From NCBI GenBank assembly GCA_905235485.1, contig CAJOLY010000003.1:1-38850 (forward strand): DNA of 38,850 nt, in the 5' to 3' direction. Below are positions 1-7,391 of the stretch, in pieces. Under the pieces are notes generated by a model, which was given only the letters and a program-made list of their open reading frames with translations, was not told the origin of the DNA and did not search any database. Numbering within the stretch: the first letter of the stretch is position 1; each line of letters opens with the position of its first letter. Source of the stretch: an uncultured Clostridia bacterium (GTDB lineage Bacteria; Bacillota; Clostridia; Christensenellales; UBA1242). Position numbers and translations under genes: made by a program.

Positions 1-1
1 G

Positions 2-112
2 AAATTATCTAAAAATGTAAGAAAGAATCTTAAAAACATAACTTGTCCGGTTTTGTGTATTCATTCTAAATATGATAATTTATCGAGTCCAAAGAGTGCA
101 AAAATTGTTTGG
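2..112 (+). pseudogene. Possible C-terminal fragment of an alpha/beta hydrolase (carboxylesterase-like), 5' cut by window edge
   Basis: Frame 2 reads KLSKNVRKNLKNITCPVLCIHSKYDNLSSPKSAKIVWN, resembling the 'CPVLxIHSxxDxxxxxxSAxxI' acid-loop region of alpha/beta hydrolases; similarity stops where the PAPS-reductase reading frame becomes recognisable. Confidence 0.35.
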
Positions 113-762
113 AACACTCAAGCAAAGAGGTGTGCCCTGACAAGTCAATGTTTAATCTTGAAAAATGGAAGCCGCTTTTAGATTTGCCCTTTAAAATAAG
201 TAACAAATGTTGCAATATCATGAAGAAAGGTCCTGCACACAAATTCAATAAAGAAAGTGGGTTAAAACCAATAACTGGACAAATGGCATGCGAAAGCAAG
301 TTAAGAACTCAGCAATGGCTTAACAATGGCTGTAATGGTTTTGATATGAAGGAGCCTGTAAGCAACCCTATTGCTTTTTGGACAGAACAAGATGTTTTAA
401 GATACATTAGAGAAAACGATGTTCAAATTCCAAGTGTATATGGAAACATAATAAACGATGATGACCTAGAAGATGGTTTTGAACAACTTTGCTTAGATGG
501 CATACCTGCACCAAGATTAAAAACAACTGGATGCTTTAGGACTGGATGTGTATATTGCGGATTTGGTTGTCATTTAGAAAAAGAAAAAACTAGATTTCAA
601 AGGCTTAAAGAAACTCATCCACAATTATATAATTATTGCATGAATGGTGGAGAATATGATTCAGATGGTATGTGGATACCAAACAAGAATGGTTTAGGGC
701 TTAAATTTGTTTTCGATAAACTAAATGAAATCTTTGGTAAAGATTTTATCAAATATGAATAG
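109..762 (+). CDS. PAPS-reductase/PP-loop sulfotransferase-like protein, apparently missing its N-terminal PP-loop half
   Basis: ORF track; CCNIMKKGPAHKFNKESG, PITGQMACESKLRTQQWLNNGCN, FWTEQDVLRYI, TTGCFRTGCVYCGFGCHLEKEKTRFQRLKETHP are typical of phage PAPS-reductase-like proteins; no SGGKDS motif; frame closed upstream by stops. Confidence 0.7.
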   Translation: MEHSSKEVCPDKSMFNLEKWKPLLDLPFKISNKCCNIMKKGPAHKFNKESGLKPITGQMACESKLRTQQWLNNGCNGFDMKEPVSNPIAFWTEQDVLRYIRENDVQIPSVYGNIINDDDLEDGFEQLCLDGIPAPRLKTTGCFRTGCVYCGFGCHLEKEKTRFQRLKETHPQLYNYCMNGGEYDSDGMWIPNKNGLGLKFVFDKLNEIFGKDFIKYE

Positions 763-773
763 GAGGAAGAATA

Positions 774-1001
774 ATGAAAAAAAGAAGTTTAACAATTTTA
801 ATTCTAACATTGACAGCTTGTTTATTTACATTCTTGTCAGTTTTGCTTATAGGTATTGGAATAGACAAAGTTGAGCTTGGCTCATTTGAGAAAGGTTGGT
901 TTGTTAGTGGAATGGTTTTCATTCTTTTACAATTTTTATGTTGCATAATCATATTTTATATGCTTTGTTTTCGACATGAATCAAGAAAAAATAGGGGTTA
1001 G
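774..1001 (+). CDS. Small two-TM membrane protein
   Basis: 75 aa, two hydrophobic segments, RBS aggaggaagaata before ATG. Confidence 0.55.
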   Translation: MKKRSLTILILTLTACLFTFLSVLLIGIGIDKVELGSFEKGWFVSGMVFILLQFLCCIIIFYMLCFRHESRKNRG

Positions 1002-1026
1002 TGGAAACGCTAATCTTTATTTTTGT
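995..1026 (+). terminator. Putative Rho-independent terminator after the plus-strand genes
   Basis: TTAGTG-GAAA-CGCTAA hairpin followed by TCTTTATTTTTG. Confidence 0.5.
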
Positions 1027-1140
1027 TTACATATGGCAAAAATACGGTGCTGAATATGCCTAGATTGCCCGAAAGCCTCTTTCTTGAGTTTATAATCGAT
1101 TTTAAAATTTTCGTGCCTAGAAAAGGCAATAAAAGGGCAA

Positions 1141-1169
1141 GAAAAAAGAGTAGCACATTTTTGCTACTC
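1141..1169 (-). terminator. Strong Rho-independent terminator for leftward transcription
   Basis: Perfect 8-bp stem GAGTAGCA/TGCTACTC (1148-1155, 1162-1169), U-tract TTTTTT on minus strand. Confidence 0.8.
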
Positions 1170-1218
1170 CCAAAACTGGGTTCTGTGCCACTCTTTTGCA
1201 TTTATATAAACTCTCAGT

Positions 1219-1269
1219 TTAACGAGCCACAGACACACCGATTTTTGATTGTAAAAAGTTTGACGTCAT
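1219..1269 (-). CDS. Candidate 16-aa sORF MTSNFLQSKIGVSVAR
   Basis: Minus strand AAAGGAG-N7-ATG, closed by TAA; lies between its own promoter (1294-1322) and terminator (1141-1169). Confidence 0.4.
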   Translation of the reverse strand: MTSNFLQSKIGVSVAR

Positions 1270-1293
1270 AATTTTGCTCCTTTTACAGAGAAA

Positions 1294-1322
1294 ATAGTAA
1301 CATAAATTTAGCAAATTGTCAA
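1294..1322 (-). promoter_or_regulatory. Sigma-A-like promoter, leftward
   Basis: TTGACA (1317-1322) - 17 nt - TACTAT (1294-1299) on minus strand. Confidence 0.6.
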
Positions 1323-1355
1323 CACTTTTGTAAAATTTTGTAAAATATTGTAAAT

Positions 1356-1721
1356 TTATTCAACTTGCCAAACATGAGTTAGTTCAAGGTCCTCGCAATT
1401 CCAAATGTCATGAAGCACACCATTTACAAGGCATGAGGCATGCCCATTCATTCTTAGAATGTATACTCCTATAGGATTTTCTTCCGCAAATTCTTCTACA
1501 GTCATCCCATAGCAATAAACTTGTGGATATTGAAAGACATCGTTGAGAAGATGTTGGTAGCAACAAACATCCAGTTCGCTGCAGTCATAAAGTTTACTAA
1601 TATAATATAATTTATCTTGGATGGCTGCATAAGAGTAACCACTAGCAAGCGAGATTGCCCTTGTGACACAGTCGCTCTCTTCAATGCCTAGCATATTATT
1701 ATTATAATATATATAATCCAT
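1356..1721 (-). CDS. Phage protein with Cys/His/(D,N)W pattern suggestive of a papain-like/NlpC-type fold
   Basis: DCVTRAISLASG ... GHASCLVNGVLHDIWN motif order; 121 aa. Confidence 0.4.
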   Translation of the reverse strand: MDYIYYNNNMLGIEESDCVTRAISLASGYSYAAIQDKLYYISKLYDCSELDVCCYQHLLNDVFQYPQVYCYGMTVEEFAEENPIGVYILRMNGHASCLVNGVLHDIWNCEDLELTHVWQVE

Positions 1722-1740
1722 AGGGTCTCCCTCCTTAAAA

Positions 1741-2520
1741 CTACATACCTTCTACAACAGATTCATAGTATGCGGCAAGTTTTTCGCCATATTGCATTTC
1801 GACATCTTCATCGCAAAGCCAATCTTTAGCAAGTTTAATATAAATGTCAGCATTTACACTTCCCAAAGATTTTTTATAATCTGAATAAAGCATTAAAACA
1901 GTTGTATAAAATTCTTCTTCACTAAATTTGTCAAATTTTATGCCCATTTCTTGTGCTTTTTTCATAATCATATCTTTTTTCAAGAGTTGCTTGTCCTTCT
2001 CATCAAGTTCTTCCATGAGTTCGTCTTGCCAGTCCATGAGTTCATCGTCTTCTAGGTAGTCGCCAGAAGCATAGTCAAATCTTCCATCACGTCTGCCATA
2101 AGAACCACCTCTACGATAGTCTCTTCTCATGTCACCATATCCATAGTCACCCATTCCTCCACGAGTGTCATATCTACTATAACTTCCACTCACCTCGAAA
2201 GGATAGTATGAGCCACCATCATATCTTGAATATTGTTCGCCATCAGGATTAGAGTTCTCATATTTTCGTTCCTCACGTTCGACACCACGATATAAAGTAG
2301 GGCGTTCTCTATAGCCATATACATCGTCACCCATTGCATAGTCGTTGTCATAGGCATAGTCTCCTCTACGATAATCCATATTCATGTCAGACAATCTTCT
2401 TGCCCTATCTCTTCTAGAGTTTACAACATAGCCTCCTCGAGAACCATAGGGGTTTCTTCCGTCTCGCCTCATCATTCTTCTACGAGCCATATCTCTTCTT
2501 AATCTACTATTTCTTGGCAT
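1741..2520 (-). CDS. Arg/Gly/Tyr/Asp-rich disordered protein with folded acidic C-terminal domain
   Basis: 259 aa, RRD/RGG/YGDYG low complexity over about 150 aa then helical C-terminus; ATG at 2520. Confidence 0.7.
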   Translation of the reverse strand: MPRNSRLRRDMARRRMMRRDGRNPYGSRGGYVVNSRRDRARRLSDMNMDYRRGDYAYDNDYAMGDDVYGYRERPTLYRGVEREERKYENSNPDGEQYSRYDGGSYYPFEVSGSYSRYDTRGGMGDYGYGDMRRDYRRGGSYGRRDGRFDYASGDYLEDDELMDWQDELMEELDEKDKQLLKKDMIMKKAQEMGIKFDKFSEEEFYTTVLMLYSDYKKSLGSVNADIYIKLAKDWLCDEDVEMQYGEKLAAYYESVVEGM

Positions 2521-2521
2521 A

Positions 2522-2986
2522 CTACGCCTCCTTTTCGATGTTAAGGACTACACTTGTAAATGTAGCACCTACACCTGTATTTTCAAGGGTAATAGTTCTG
2601 GCAACAGTAGAGTTTACTCCAAGAACACAAGAGTTATCTGCAAGAACAAAATAATCAATAACAAATGTTCTAAACTCAGTGTCTGGAGTGGTTATAGTTT
2701 GAGTTGAAACAGCGCCAGTTATAGGAACACCATTGTCAAAAAGTTGAACAGTAACATCGCCAGCTTCAGTTCCAGTGCCAACAAGTGTGGCAGTTATGTG
2801 ATATATTCCATCCCAGTTAAGCGTTACACCAGTGTTCGTGTTATCAAACACTCTTGTCCCACAACTGTTCTTTCTACAATATCTACGATAAACATCACCA
2901 AGTTGGATAAGTCCGCCAGTGAGAACTGTTTGTGTTGCAAAATCTTTCAACCCAATTAAATATAATGAATTTGTGTTGTTTGCCAT
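2522..2986 (-). CDS. Small beta-rich virion-associated protein (TNF/BclA-C-like jelly-roll candidate)
   Basis: MANNTNSLYL... with GGLIQLGDVYRRY and alternating beta pattern; RBS aaaaggagaaaagat precedes internal ATG at 2986, preferred over ORF-track start. Confidence 0.6.
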   Translation of the reverse strand: MANNTNSLYLIGLKDFATQTVLTGGLIQLGDVYRRYCRKNSCGTRVFDNTNTGVTLNWDGIYHITATLVGTGTEAGDVTVQLFDNGVPITGAVSTQTITTPDTEFRTFVIDYFVLADNSCVLGVNSTVARTITLENTGVGATFTSVVLNIEKEA

Positions 2987-3119
2987 ATCTTTTCTCCTTT
3001 TAATATTTTTTAAAATTAAAAATAAGGTGCAGAGATTAGTCCACACCCTATTTCCTAGCATTTGAGTTAGTTATTCAGGATATTTTAATCTCCTATGTTT
3101 GTGCGATAATTAGTCGCTA

Positions 3120-3854
3120 TTATTGAACTGATTGACAGCCACATCCACCGTTGCAGGTAAAGATTGGAACTCTACCATAAACAGGTGTTGATGGAACTGG
3201 ACAGTTAGAGAGTCTGTTGTAAAGTGCATCAATCTCTGCTATTTGTCCTTCTCTTATCTGTGCTGTTTGTGCAACTTGGCTAGCCTTCAAATCTGCCATG
3301 CTTAATTGACTTCTCAATGTTGAAATCAAATCGTTCTTTGCATCAATTTCTTGTTGACAGAGTTTGTCAAGAATTGCTTGAGTGTTTGCTGTGTTGCTTG
3401 CAATAACATCTCTTATGCCATCGCTAATTGCTTGTCTGTCTGCACAATTCTCTGTTGCGATTGTGTATTTCAGGTCAGCTGTAGCTAAGCGGTTCTCGCA
3501 GCAGCAGTTCTGGAAGTTGCTATTTACTCCATTGATTGCTTGAAGCAATTCGGTTGTTGTGTTACATCTACCAACTTCAGCGTTTGCGAATCCTGCGGTT
3601 ACTGCGGTTTGCAAGTTGTCAATACCATTGTTCAATGCAAGGTTGTCAAAGCCACGATTTGTGTTCGCATTGATGTCATAGATTCCAGAGTTGTATCCTC
3701 CAAAACCTCCGCCAAAGCCACCGTTTCCGTTTCCGCCCCAGCCAAAAATCATTGCGAACAAAAGTATTGCCCAAATTCCGTCACCATTACCAAAGAAGCC
3801 TCCGTTGTTGCCATTACTACCCAAATTGATTGGGCTATCTGTTTCAAGATACAT
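3120..3854 (-). CDS. Gly-rich, Cys-rich phage protein with NCCCENR motif
   Basis: 244 aa: Gly/Asn-rich N-terminus with a hydrophobic segment, FQNCCCENRLATADLKYTIATENCADRQ, Cys-rich tail CNGGCGCQ; RBS aaaaggagaaaa. Confidence 0.65.
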   Translation of the reverse strand: MYLETDSPINLGSNGNNGGFFGNGDGIWAILLFAMIFGWGGNGNGGFGGGFGGYNSGIYDINANTNRGFDNLALNNGIDNLQTAVTAGFANAEVGRCNTTTELLQAINGVNSNFQNCCCENRLATADLKYTIATENCADRQAISDGIRDVIASNTANTQAILDKLCQQEIDAKNDLISTLRSQLSMADLKASQVAQTAQIREGQIAEIDALYNRLSNCPVPSTPVYGRVPIFTCNGGCGCQSVQ

Positions 3855-3935
3855 AGTTTTTCTCCTTTTAATAAAAATTTATATCTAATCCGCTTTAGTC
3901 GACATCCACGAATGAGATACCTAAGTTGCGTGGTC

Positions 3936-4163
3936 CTAGAATTTCATACCACTCCTTTTCATTTGCTCTAGCATTGGGTTTAAATCAATGCCATGCTGCT
4001 TTGCGTATTGCATCGTGAATTGTTGCGGACTCATTCCGCTTTGTCTCATTTGGTTAAGCATTGCTCGTGCTTGTGGGTTTTGACTTGCTATTTGCTCTAC
4101 AATTTGTTGTGGGTTCCCTTGTCCACTCATTGCTTGCATAAGCATTTGTTGCATTGGGTTCAT
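3936..4163 (-). CDS. Gln/Met-rich small protein
   Basis: 75 aa MNPMQQMLMQAMSGQGNPQQIVEQ...; RBS aggaggt. Confidence 0.6.
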   Translation of the reverse strand: MNPMQQMLMQAMSGQGNPQQIVEQIASQNPQARAMLNQMRQSGMSPQQFTMQYAKQHGIDLNPMLEQMKRSGMKF

Positions 4164-4172
4164 ATAAACCTC

Positions 4173-4319
4173 CTATTTTTTAATAACTCTTTTAAGAATT
4201 TCAATGTCTCTTTTGATAGCCTCAATTTCAGCAGAAAAGTTCTTGCAATTTTCCTTCATTTGCTTTTCGAGAGATTTCAGTGTAAGAGTTTTTTCTTGTT
4301 CAATTACTTCTTCTTCCAT
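4173..4319 (-). CDS. 48-aa coiled-coil protein (MEEEVIEQEKTLTLKSLEKQMKENCKNFSAEIEAIKRDIEILKRVIKK)
   Basis: Read directly from minus strand; fills the gap between flanking genes; below ORF-track length cutoff. Confidence 0.55.
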   Translation of the reverse strand: MEEEVIEQEKTLTLKSLEKQMKENCKNFSAEIEAIKRDIEILKRVIKK

Positions 4320-4320
4320 G

Positions 4321-4800
4321 CTATTGGTCTCCCTTTAATTCTTTGGCACTTAGTTTGCTTTCAATTTGCCCCAATTTCTCCGAAAGTTTTGCTGTGAACT
4401 TGTCGAACGATTCTTTTTTCACATAATCTTCCATATTTGGCTCTTTATTGCCCCGTGAAAGCCCGTTTTGCTCGTCCTCGGTTAATTCTTCCAACCTATA
4501 TGCTTTCGTGCTAGAAAAGCCCATTTGGTCGGCTGATTTCACATAGGCAATTTTTTCGTCTCTATCAATAAAAAGTTCTGTGGTGTTTGGGTCAACAATT
4601 CTCCCCGCTACCTCTTTAGAATTTAAGAATAAAACATTCTTAAAAGGCGACATTGGTTGAGTTGATTCCTGTGAAACCACTGGCTGAGGCTGTGGCATTG
4701 TTGGTCTCTGTTGAAATTGTTGATAGTTGCCCATATATGGAGCTTGGTATCCATATCCGCTGTATTGTGGAAAATTTCCATAGTTGTTGTATGCTGACAT
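4321..4800 (-). CDS. Phage protein with Tyr/Gln/Pro-rich N-terminus and coiled-coil C-terminus
   Basis: MSAYNNYGNFPQYSGYGYQAPYMGNYQQFQQRPTMPQPQ...; ATG at 4800. Confidence 0.55.
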   Translation of the reverse strand: MSAYNNYGNFPQYSGYGYQAPYMGNYQQFQQRPTMPQPQPVVSQESTQPMSPFKNVLFLNSKEVAGRIVDPNTTELFIDRDEKIAYVKSADQMGFSSTKAYRLEELTEDEQNGLSRGNKEPNMEDYVKKESFDKFTAKLSEKLGQIESKLSAKELKGDQ

Positions 4801-4802
4801 AA

Positions 4803-4928
4803 TCACTTACCCTCCCTTGCTGATTTGTTAGCCTTTTTAATTTTTTCGGCTTTTAGCATTGCAACTAAGACGTCTAATTTGTTGCGAATGCCTTTTAGTT
4901 CTTCTAAAATTTCTTTGTCTTTAAACAT
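4803..4928 (-). CDS. 41-aa helical protein (MFKDKEILEELKGIRNKLDVLVAMLKAEKIKKANKSAREGK)
   Basis: Internal ATG preceded by ggaggtgctt RBS; better start than ORF-track 5027. Confidence 0.5.
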   Translation of the reverse strand: MFKDKEILEELKGIRNKLDVLVAMLKAEKIKKANKSAREGK

Positions 4929-4964
4929 AAGCACCTCCGTTGGCTTGATACCTAAAACATAAAT

Positions 4965-4989
4965 AAAAAAGCCCATATTTAATATGGAC
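4965..4989 (-). terminator. Rho-independent terminator (leftward)
   Basis: CCATAT/ATATGG stem followed on minus strand by GCTTTTTTATTT. Confidence 0.55.
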
Positions 4990-5001
4990 AAATCTTGGAC
5001 A

Positions 5002-5033
5002 ATAAAAAAAAGAGCAGTGAAATTCACTACTCT
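5002..5033 (-). terminator. Rho-independent terminator (leftward), tandem with previous
   Basis: AGAGTAGTGAATTTCACTGCTCT hairpin then TTTTTTTT, directly after the stop codon of 5027-5635. Confidence 0.65.
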
Positions 5034-5635
5034 TCTTCATTTTTAATATACTTTTTAAAATCTTTTGTTATTCTATACTTGTATTTATATACTGTATCCC
5101 ATTCAACATTTCGCTGTGTTTCGCACAATCGCTTCCAAACTTGTTTTGCAGTAAGTTTTTCAACAAAGAACATGATTGCTATATCTTGCTTATCTTTGGT
5201 GTAATTTAGTTCGCTACAAATATGAATAACATTATCTCTTGTAAGATGTCTTATGTCAAAATGTTTCACGTGAAACATTCTTTCCTTTCTATCTTGAATC
5301 AGCCACAAAATTAAACAATCTAAATAGGCAAATATAATTGAAGCAAAGATATACATATAAATTGGCGGACACAGAATAATAGATAACGCAAAAATCAAAT
5401 TCGTGAACACCATGCACCAAACAATGCTGTCACAATGATATGTGGTCTCAAACTTGTATCTCAAGCTAAAAAATGCAGTAAGAAAACAAACAGCCTCAAA
5501 CCACTTGCCAAATATAAACGATACAATAAAAACACTGCCCATCACTAAGAAATGATAAGGCAGTGTGTTGATAAAATATCTTAAATTATATATAAACTCT
5601 GCTTTACGTCTTATGCTATTTGTCTTGTTTGGCAT
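5027..5635 (-). CDS. Polytopic membrane protein with AgrB-like His/Cys spacing fused to C-terminal sigma-region-4/HTH-like domain
   Basis: Several TMs; RYKFETTYHCDSIVWC (H-x6-C) in AgrB-like context; C-terminal DKQDIAIMFFVEKLTAKQVWKRLCETQRNVEWDTVYKYKYRITKDFKKYI. Alternative start at 5677. Confidence 0.55.
   Translation of the reverse strand: MPNKTNSIRRKAEFIYNLRYFINTLPYHFLVMGSVFIVSFIFGKWFEAVCFLTAFFSLRYKFETTYHCDSIVWCMVFTNLIFALSIILCPPIYMYIFASIIFAYLDCLILWLIQDRKERMFHVKHFDIRHLTRDNVIHICSELNYTKDKQDIAIMFFVEKLTAKQVWKRLCETQRNVEWDTVYKYKYRITKDFKKYIKNEEE
5260..5279. promoter_or_regulatory. parS: Exact parS site (ParB/Spo0J binding palindrome)
   Basis: Core TGTTTCACGTGAAACA at 5262-5277; full 20-bp palindrome AATGTTTCACGTGAAACATT. 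Confidence 0.85.
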
Positions 5636-5795
5636 CTTTTTTTGCGTTTTCAAGTTTCTCTTTGCACAATGCCTCATATTCTACAGCAAACTCATATGTT
5701 TTCTTTGCTCGAATAGCATTTTGTTGTGCTTTAAGATATTCTTTTTCATATTTCTCAACCATTTTGTTGAGGTATGGTGGTAACCATTCTGCCAT
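5616..5795 (-). CDS. 59-aa charged coiled-coil protein (MAEWLPPYLNKMVEKYEKEYLKAQQ...)
   Basis: Read from minus strand between the two membrane protein genes; RBS aaaggagaaga. Confidence 0.5.
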   Translation of the reverse strand: MAEWLPPYLNKMVEKYEKEYLKAQQNAIRAKKTYEFAVEYEALCKEKLENAKKDAKQDK

Positions 5796-6345
5796 TTTTC
5801 TTCTCCTTTAAATAAAATACAAGACCTAACAATGTCAACCATACCCATCCCTCTATAGCGAGGACAAGTGCACTTGCATAGTTAATTTGAGATATCACAG
5901 TCTCAAAGCCTCTAATTGTAAACAATAATTGAGACAAGAATCCATGTATAGTAAAGGAAACAATAACATATAAAAGTTTACCCTTACATAAATATCCAAG
6001 AAGCAACATGCAACAAGTTGATGTATGAACATAAAATTCTGGCAAATATGAGTTTACAAGTTTACAAATTACTGTCGCTGCCAAGATGTAGAGAAATTCA
6101 AACCATTTTAATTTGAAAGAACCTCTGCAGGCACATATAAACAAATAATATGTTAATATGGAACTCAAAACTTGAGCGATGTGTAAGTAACCTGTCCAAC
6201 TTTGTAAAAATTCACCAAATTTCAATATTGTTGGGTCTGTTATCGTTAGTAGTAAATGTTCTGGAAATGCAAACTTTAAAATATAGAATCCTACAATGTA
6301 AACTATACAAAGTATCAGCATTGTCCTTGCGACCTTTAAATTCAT
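5755..6345 (-). CDS. Polytopic membrane protein, paired with the AgrB-like protein
   Basis: 196 aa with about 5-6 hydrophobic segments; RBS aaagggaaaa. Confidence 0.6.
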   Translation of the reverse strand: MNLKVARTMLILCIVYIVGFYILKFAFPEHLLLTITDPTILKFGEFLQSWTGYLHIAQVLSSILTYYLFICACRGSFKLKWFEFLYILAATVICKLVNSYLPEFYVHTSTCCMLLLGYLCKGKLLYVIVSFTIHGFLSQLLFTIRGFETVISQINYASALVLAIEGWVWLTLLGLVFYLKEKKNGRMVTTIPQQNG

Positions 6346-6366
6346 AGGTTTTCCCTTTTAACATTT

Positions 6367-6413
6367 AAAATAAAAAAACCACTAGAAATCGCAAATGTTC
6401 ATCCTAAGTGGCA
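6367..6413 (-). terminator. Rho-independent terminator (leftward)
   Basis: CCACT...AGTGG stem followed on minus strand by TTTTTTTATTTT, downstream of holin-like gene. Confidence 0.45.
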
Positions 6414-6427
6414 AAAACGCTATTGTT

Positions 6428-6928
6428 TTATTGTATTGGTGCTGTAGGTTGTTGTTGAGCCTCTGCAGCCTTCTTTGCTTCCTCAGCAGCCTTAGTATCT
6501 CTTTCAGCGATTTGTGCTTGGATGTCCTCAAGTGCTTTATCAAGTCCAATCTTTTTCACAGATTTTGCAAACTGTGATTCTGGGTTTTTCTTAATATGCT
6601 CAATAATAAGTCCACCAACAAAGTGAAAGAGTTTCCTAATTCCAAAGTGTTCATAAATAGAATACAATGTAGTTGTAACACCAAGTTGTGCGAAAGCATA
6701 TCCTACAAACTCGGCAAAGTCAATGTGGAATGTTGCAAAATAAATTGCAGCCCCACCAAATGCCAATATGACATCAAGTGCATAGTAAATACACTTCTTT
6801 ACATCTTTTGACTCTATTTTATTGAAAACTTTAAAGAATTTTAACAATCCTATAAATGCAATCACGCAAACTGCTATTACAAGAATCGGCAAACCATAAG
6901 TTTGCATATAAGCAAATATCTTGTCCAT
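6428..6928 (-). CDS. Holin-like membrane protein
   Basis: N-terminal TM, then two further hydrophobic segments, charged Ala/Lys/Glu C-terminus; position within late block. Confidence 0.55.
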   Translation of the reverse strand: MDKIFAYMQTYGLPILVIAVCVIAFIGLLKFFKVFNKIESKDVKKCIYYALDVILAFGGAAIYFATFHIDFAEFVGYAFAQLGVTTTLYSIYEHFGIRKLFHFVGGLIIEHIKKNPESQFAKSVKKIGLDKALEDIQAQIAERDTKAAEEAKKAAEAQQQPTAPIQ

Positions 6929-6949
6929 AATTCACTCCTATCTAAAATC

Positions 6950-7234
6950 CTAGAACATTGGTTCAACTTGAACTTCTGGTTGTTCAACCACAGGTTCCTC
7001 TGAAACAACTTCTTCTGCTACATCTTCATCAGGAACTTCTACTTCCTCAGTAACAGTAACAAGTTCGAGAACTTTATCTATTCTTGTAGCCCTATCAGCA
7101 AAGCGTGCTTCAACTTCTTTGATTGCTTCCTCTTTTGCCAATTCAATCTCAGCATCAAGATTAGCCTTCATTTCGTTGAGTTCTGCCACATATTTTTCAA
7201 AGCCCTCGAGTGCTTTTACAACTTTTGTAAGCAT
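6950..7234 (-). CDS. Coiled-coil acidic phage protein
   Basis: Start MLTKVVKALEGFEKYV preceded by ggaggtaaaacggct; preferred over ORF-track start 7390. Confidence 0.5.
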   Translation of the reverse strand: MLTKVVKALEGFEKYVAELNEMKANLDAEIELAKEEAIKEVEARFADRATRIDKVLELVTVTEEVEVPDEDVAEEVVSEEPVVEQPEVQVEPMF

Positions 7235-7391
7235 AGCCGTTTTACCTCCTTTCTTTAAATTTATTATACTCGCTTGTCTTTGGTCGACATTGACTTGCAA
7301 GGTATAACCGTTCCAATTTGGCTGCTCAATTAAACTTGCAGCCATTGTGTATGCGGGTCTTTCAGTAGCCAACTGAACTTTTCGTATCATT

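Noticed and set aside
1219-1269. Arbitrium (AimP) identity for the 16-aa sORF
   Set aside because: Known AimP precursors are longer and secreted with a signal sequence, and no AimR-like TPR regulator is seen next to it.
1010-1271. ORFs 1010-1201 (-) and 1023-1271 (+)
   Set aside because: Both span the strong terminator hairpin and have no convincing RBS; non-coding or sORF interpretation is better.
3540-3971. Plus-strand ORFs antisense to late genes throughout 2.7-26 kb
   Set aside because: They mirror the codon pattern of well-supported minus-strand genes and lack RBS and family resemblance.
5616-5795. AgrD-like peptide precursor next to the AgrB-like gene
   Set aside because: The 59-aa ORF is a charged coiled coil without the amphipathic leader/Cys-macrocycle/acidic tail layout of AgrD.
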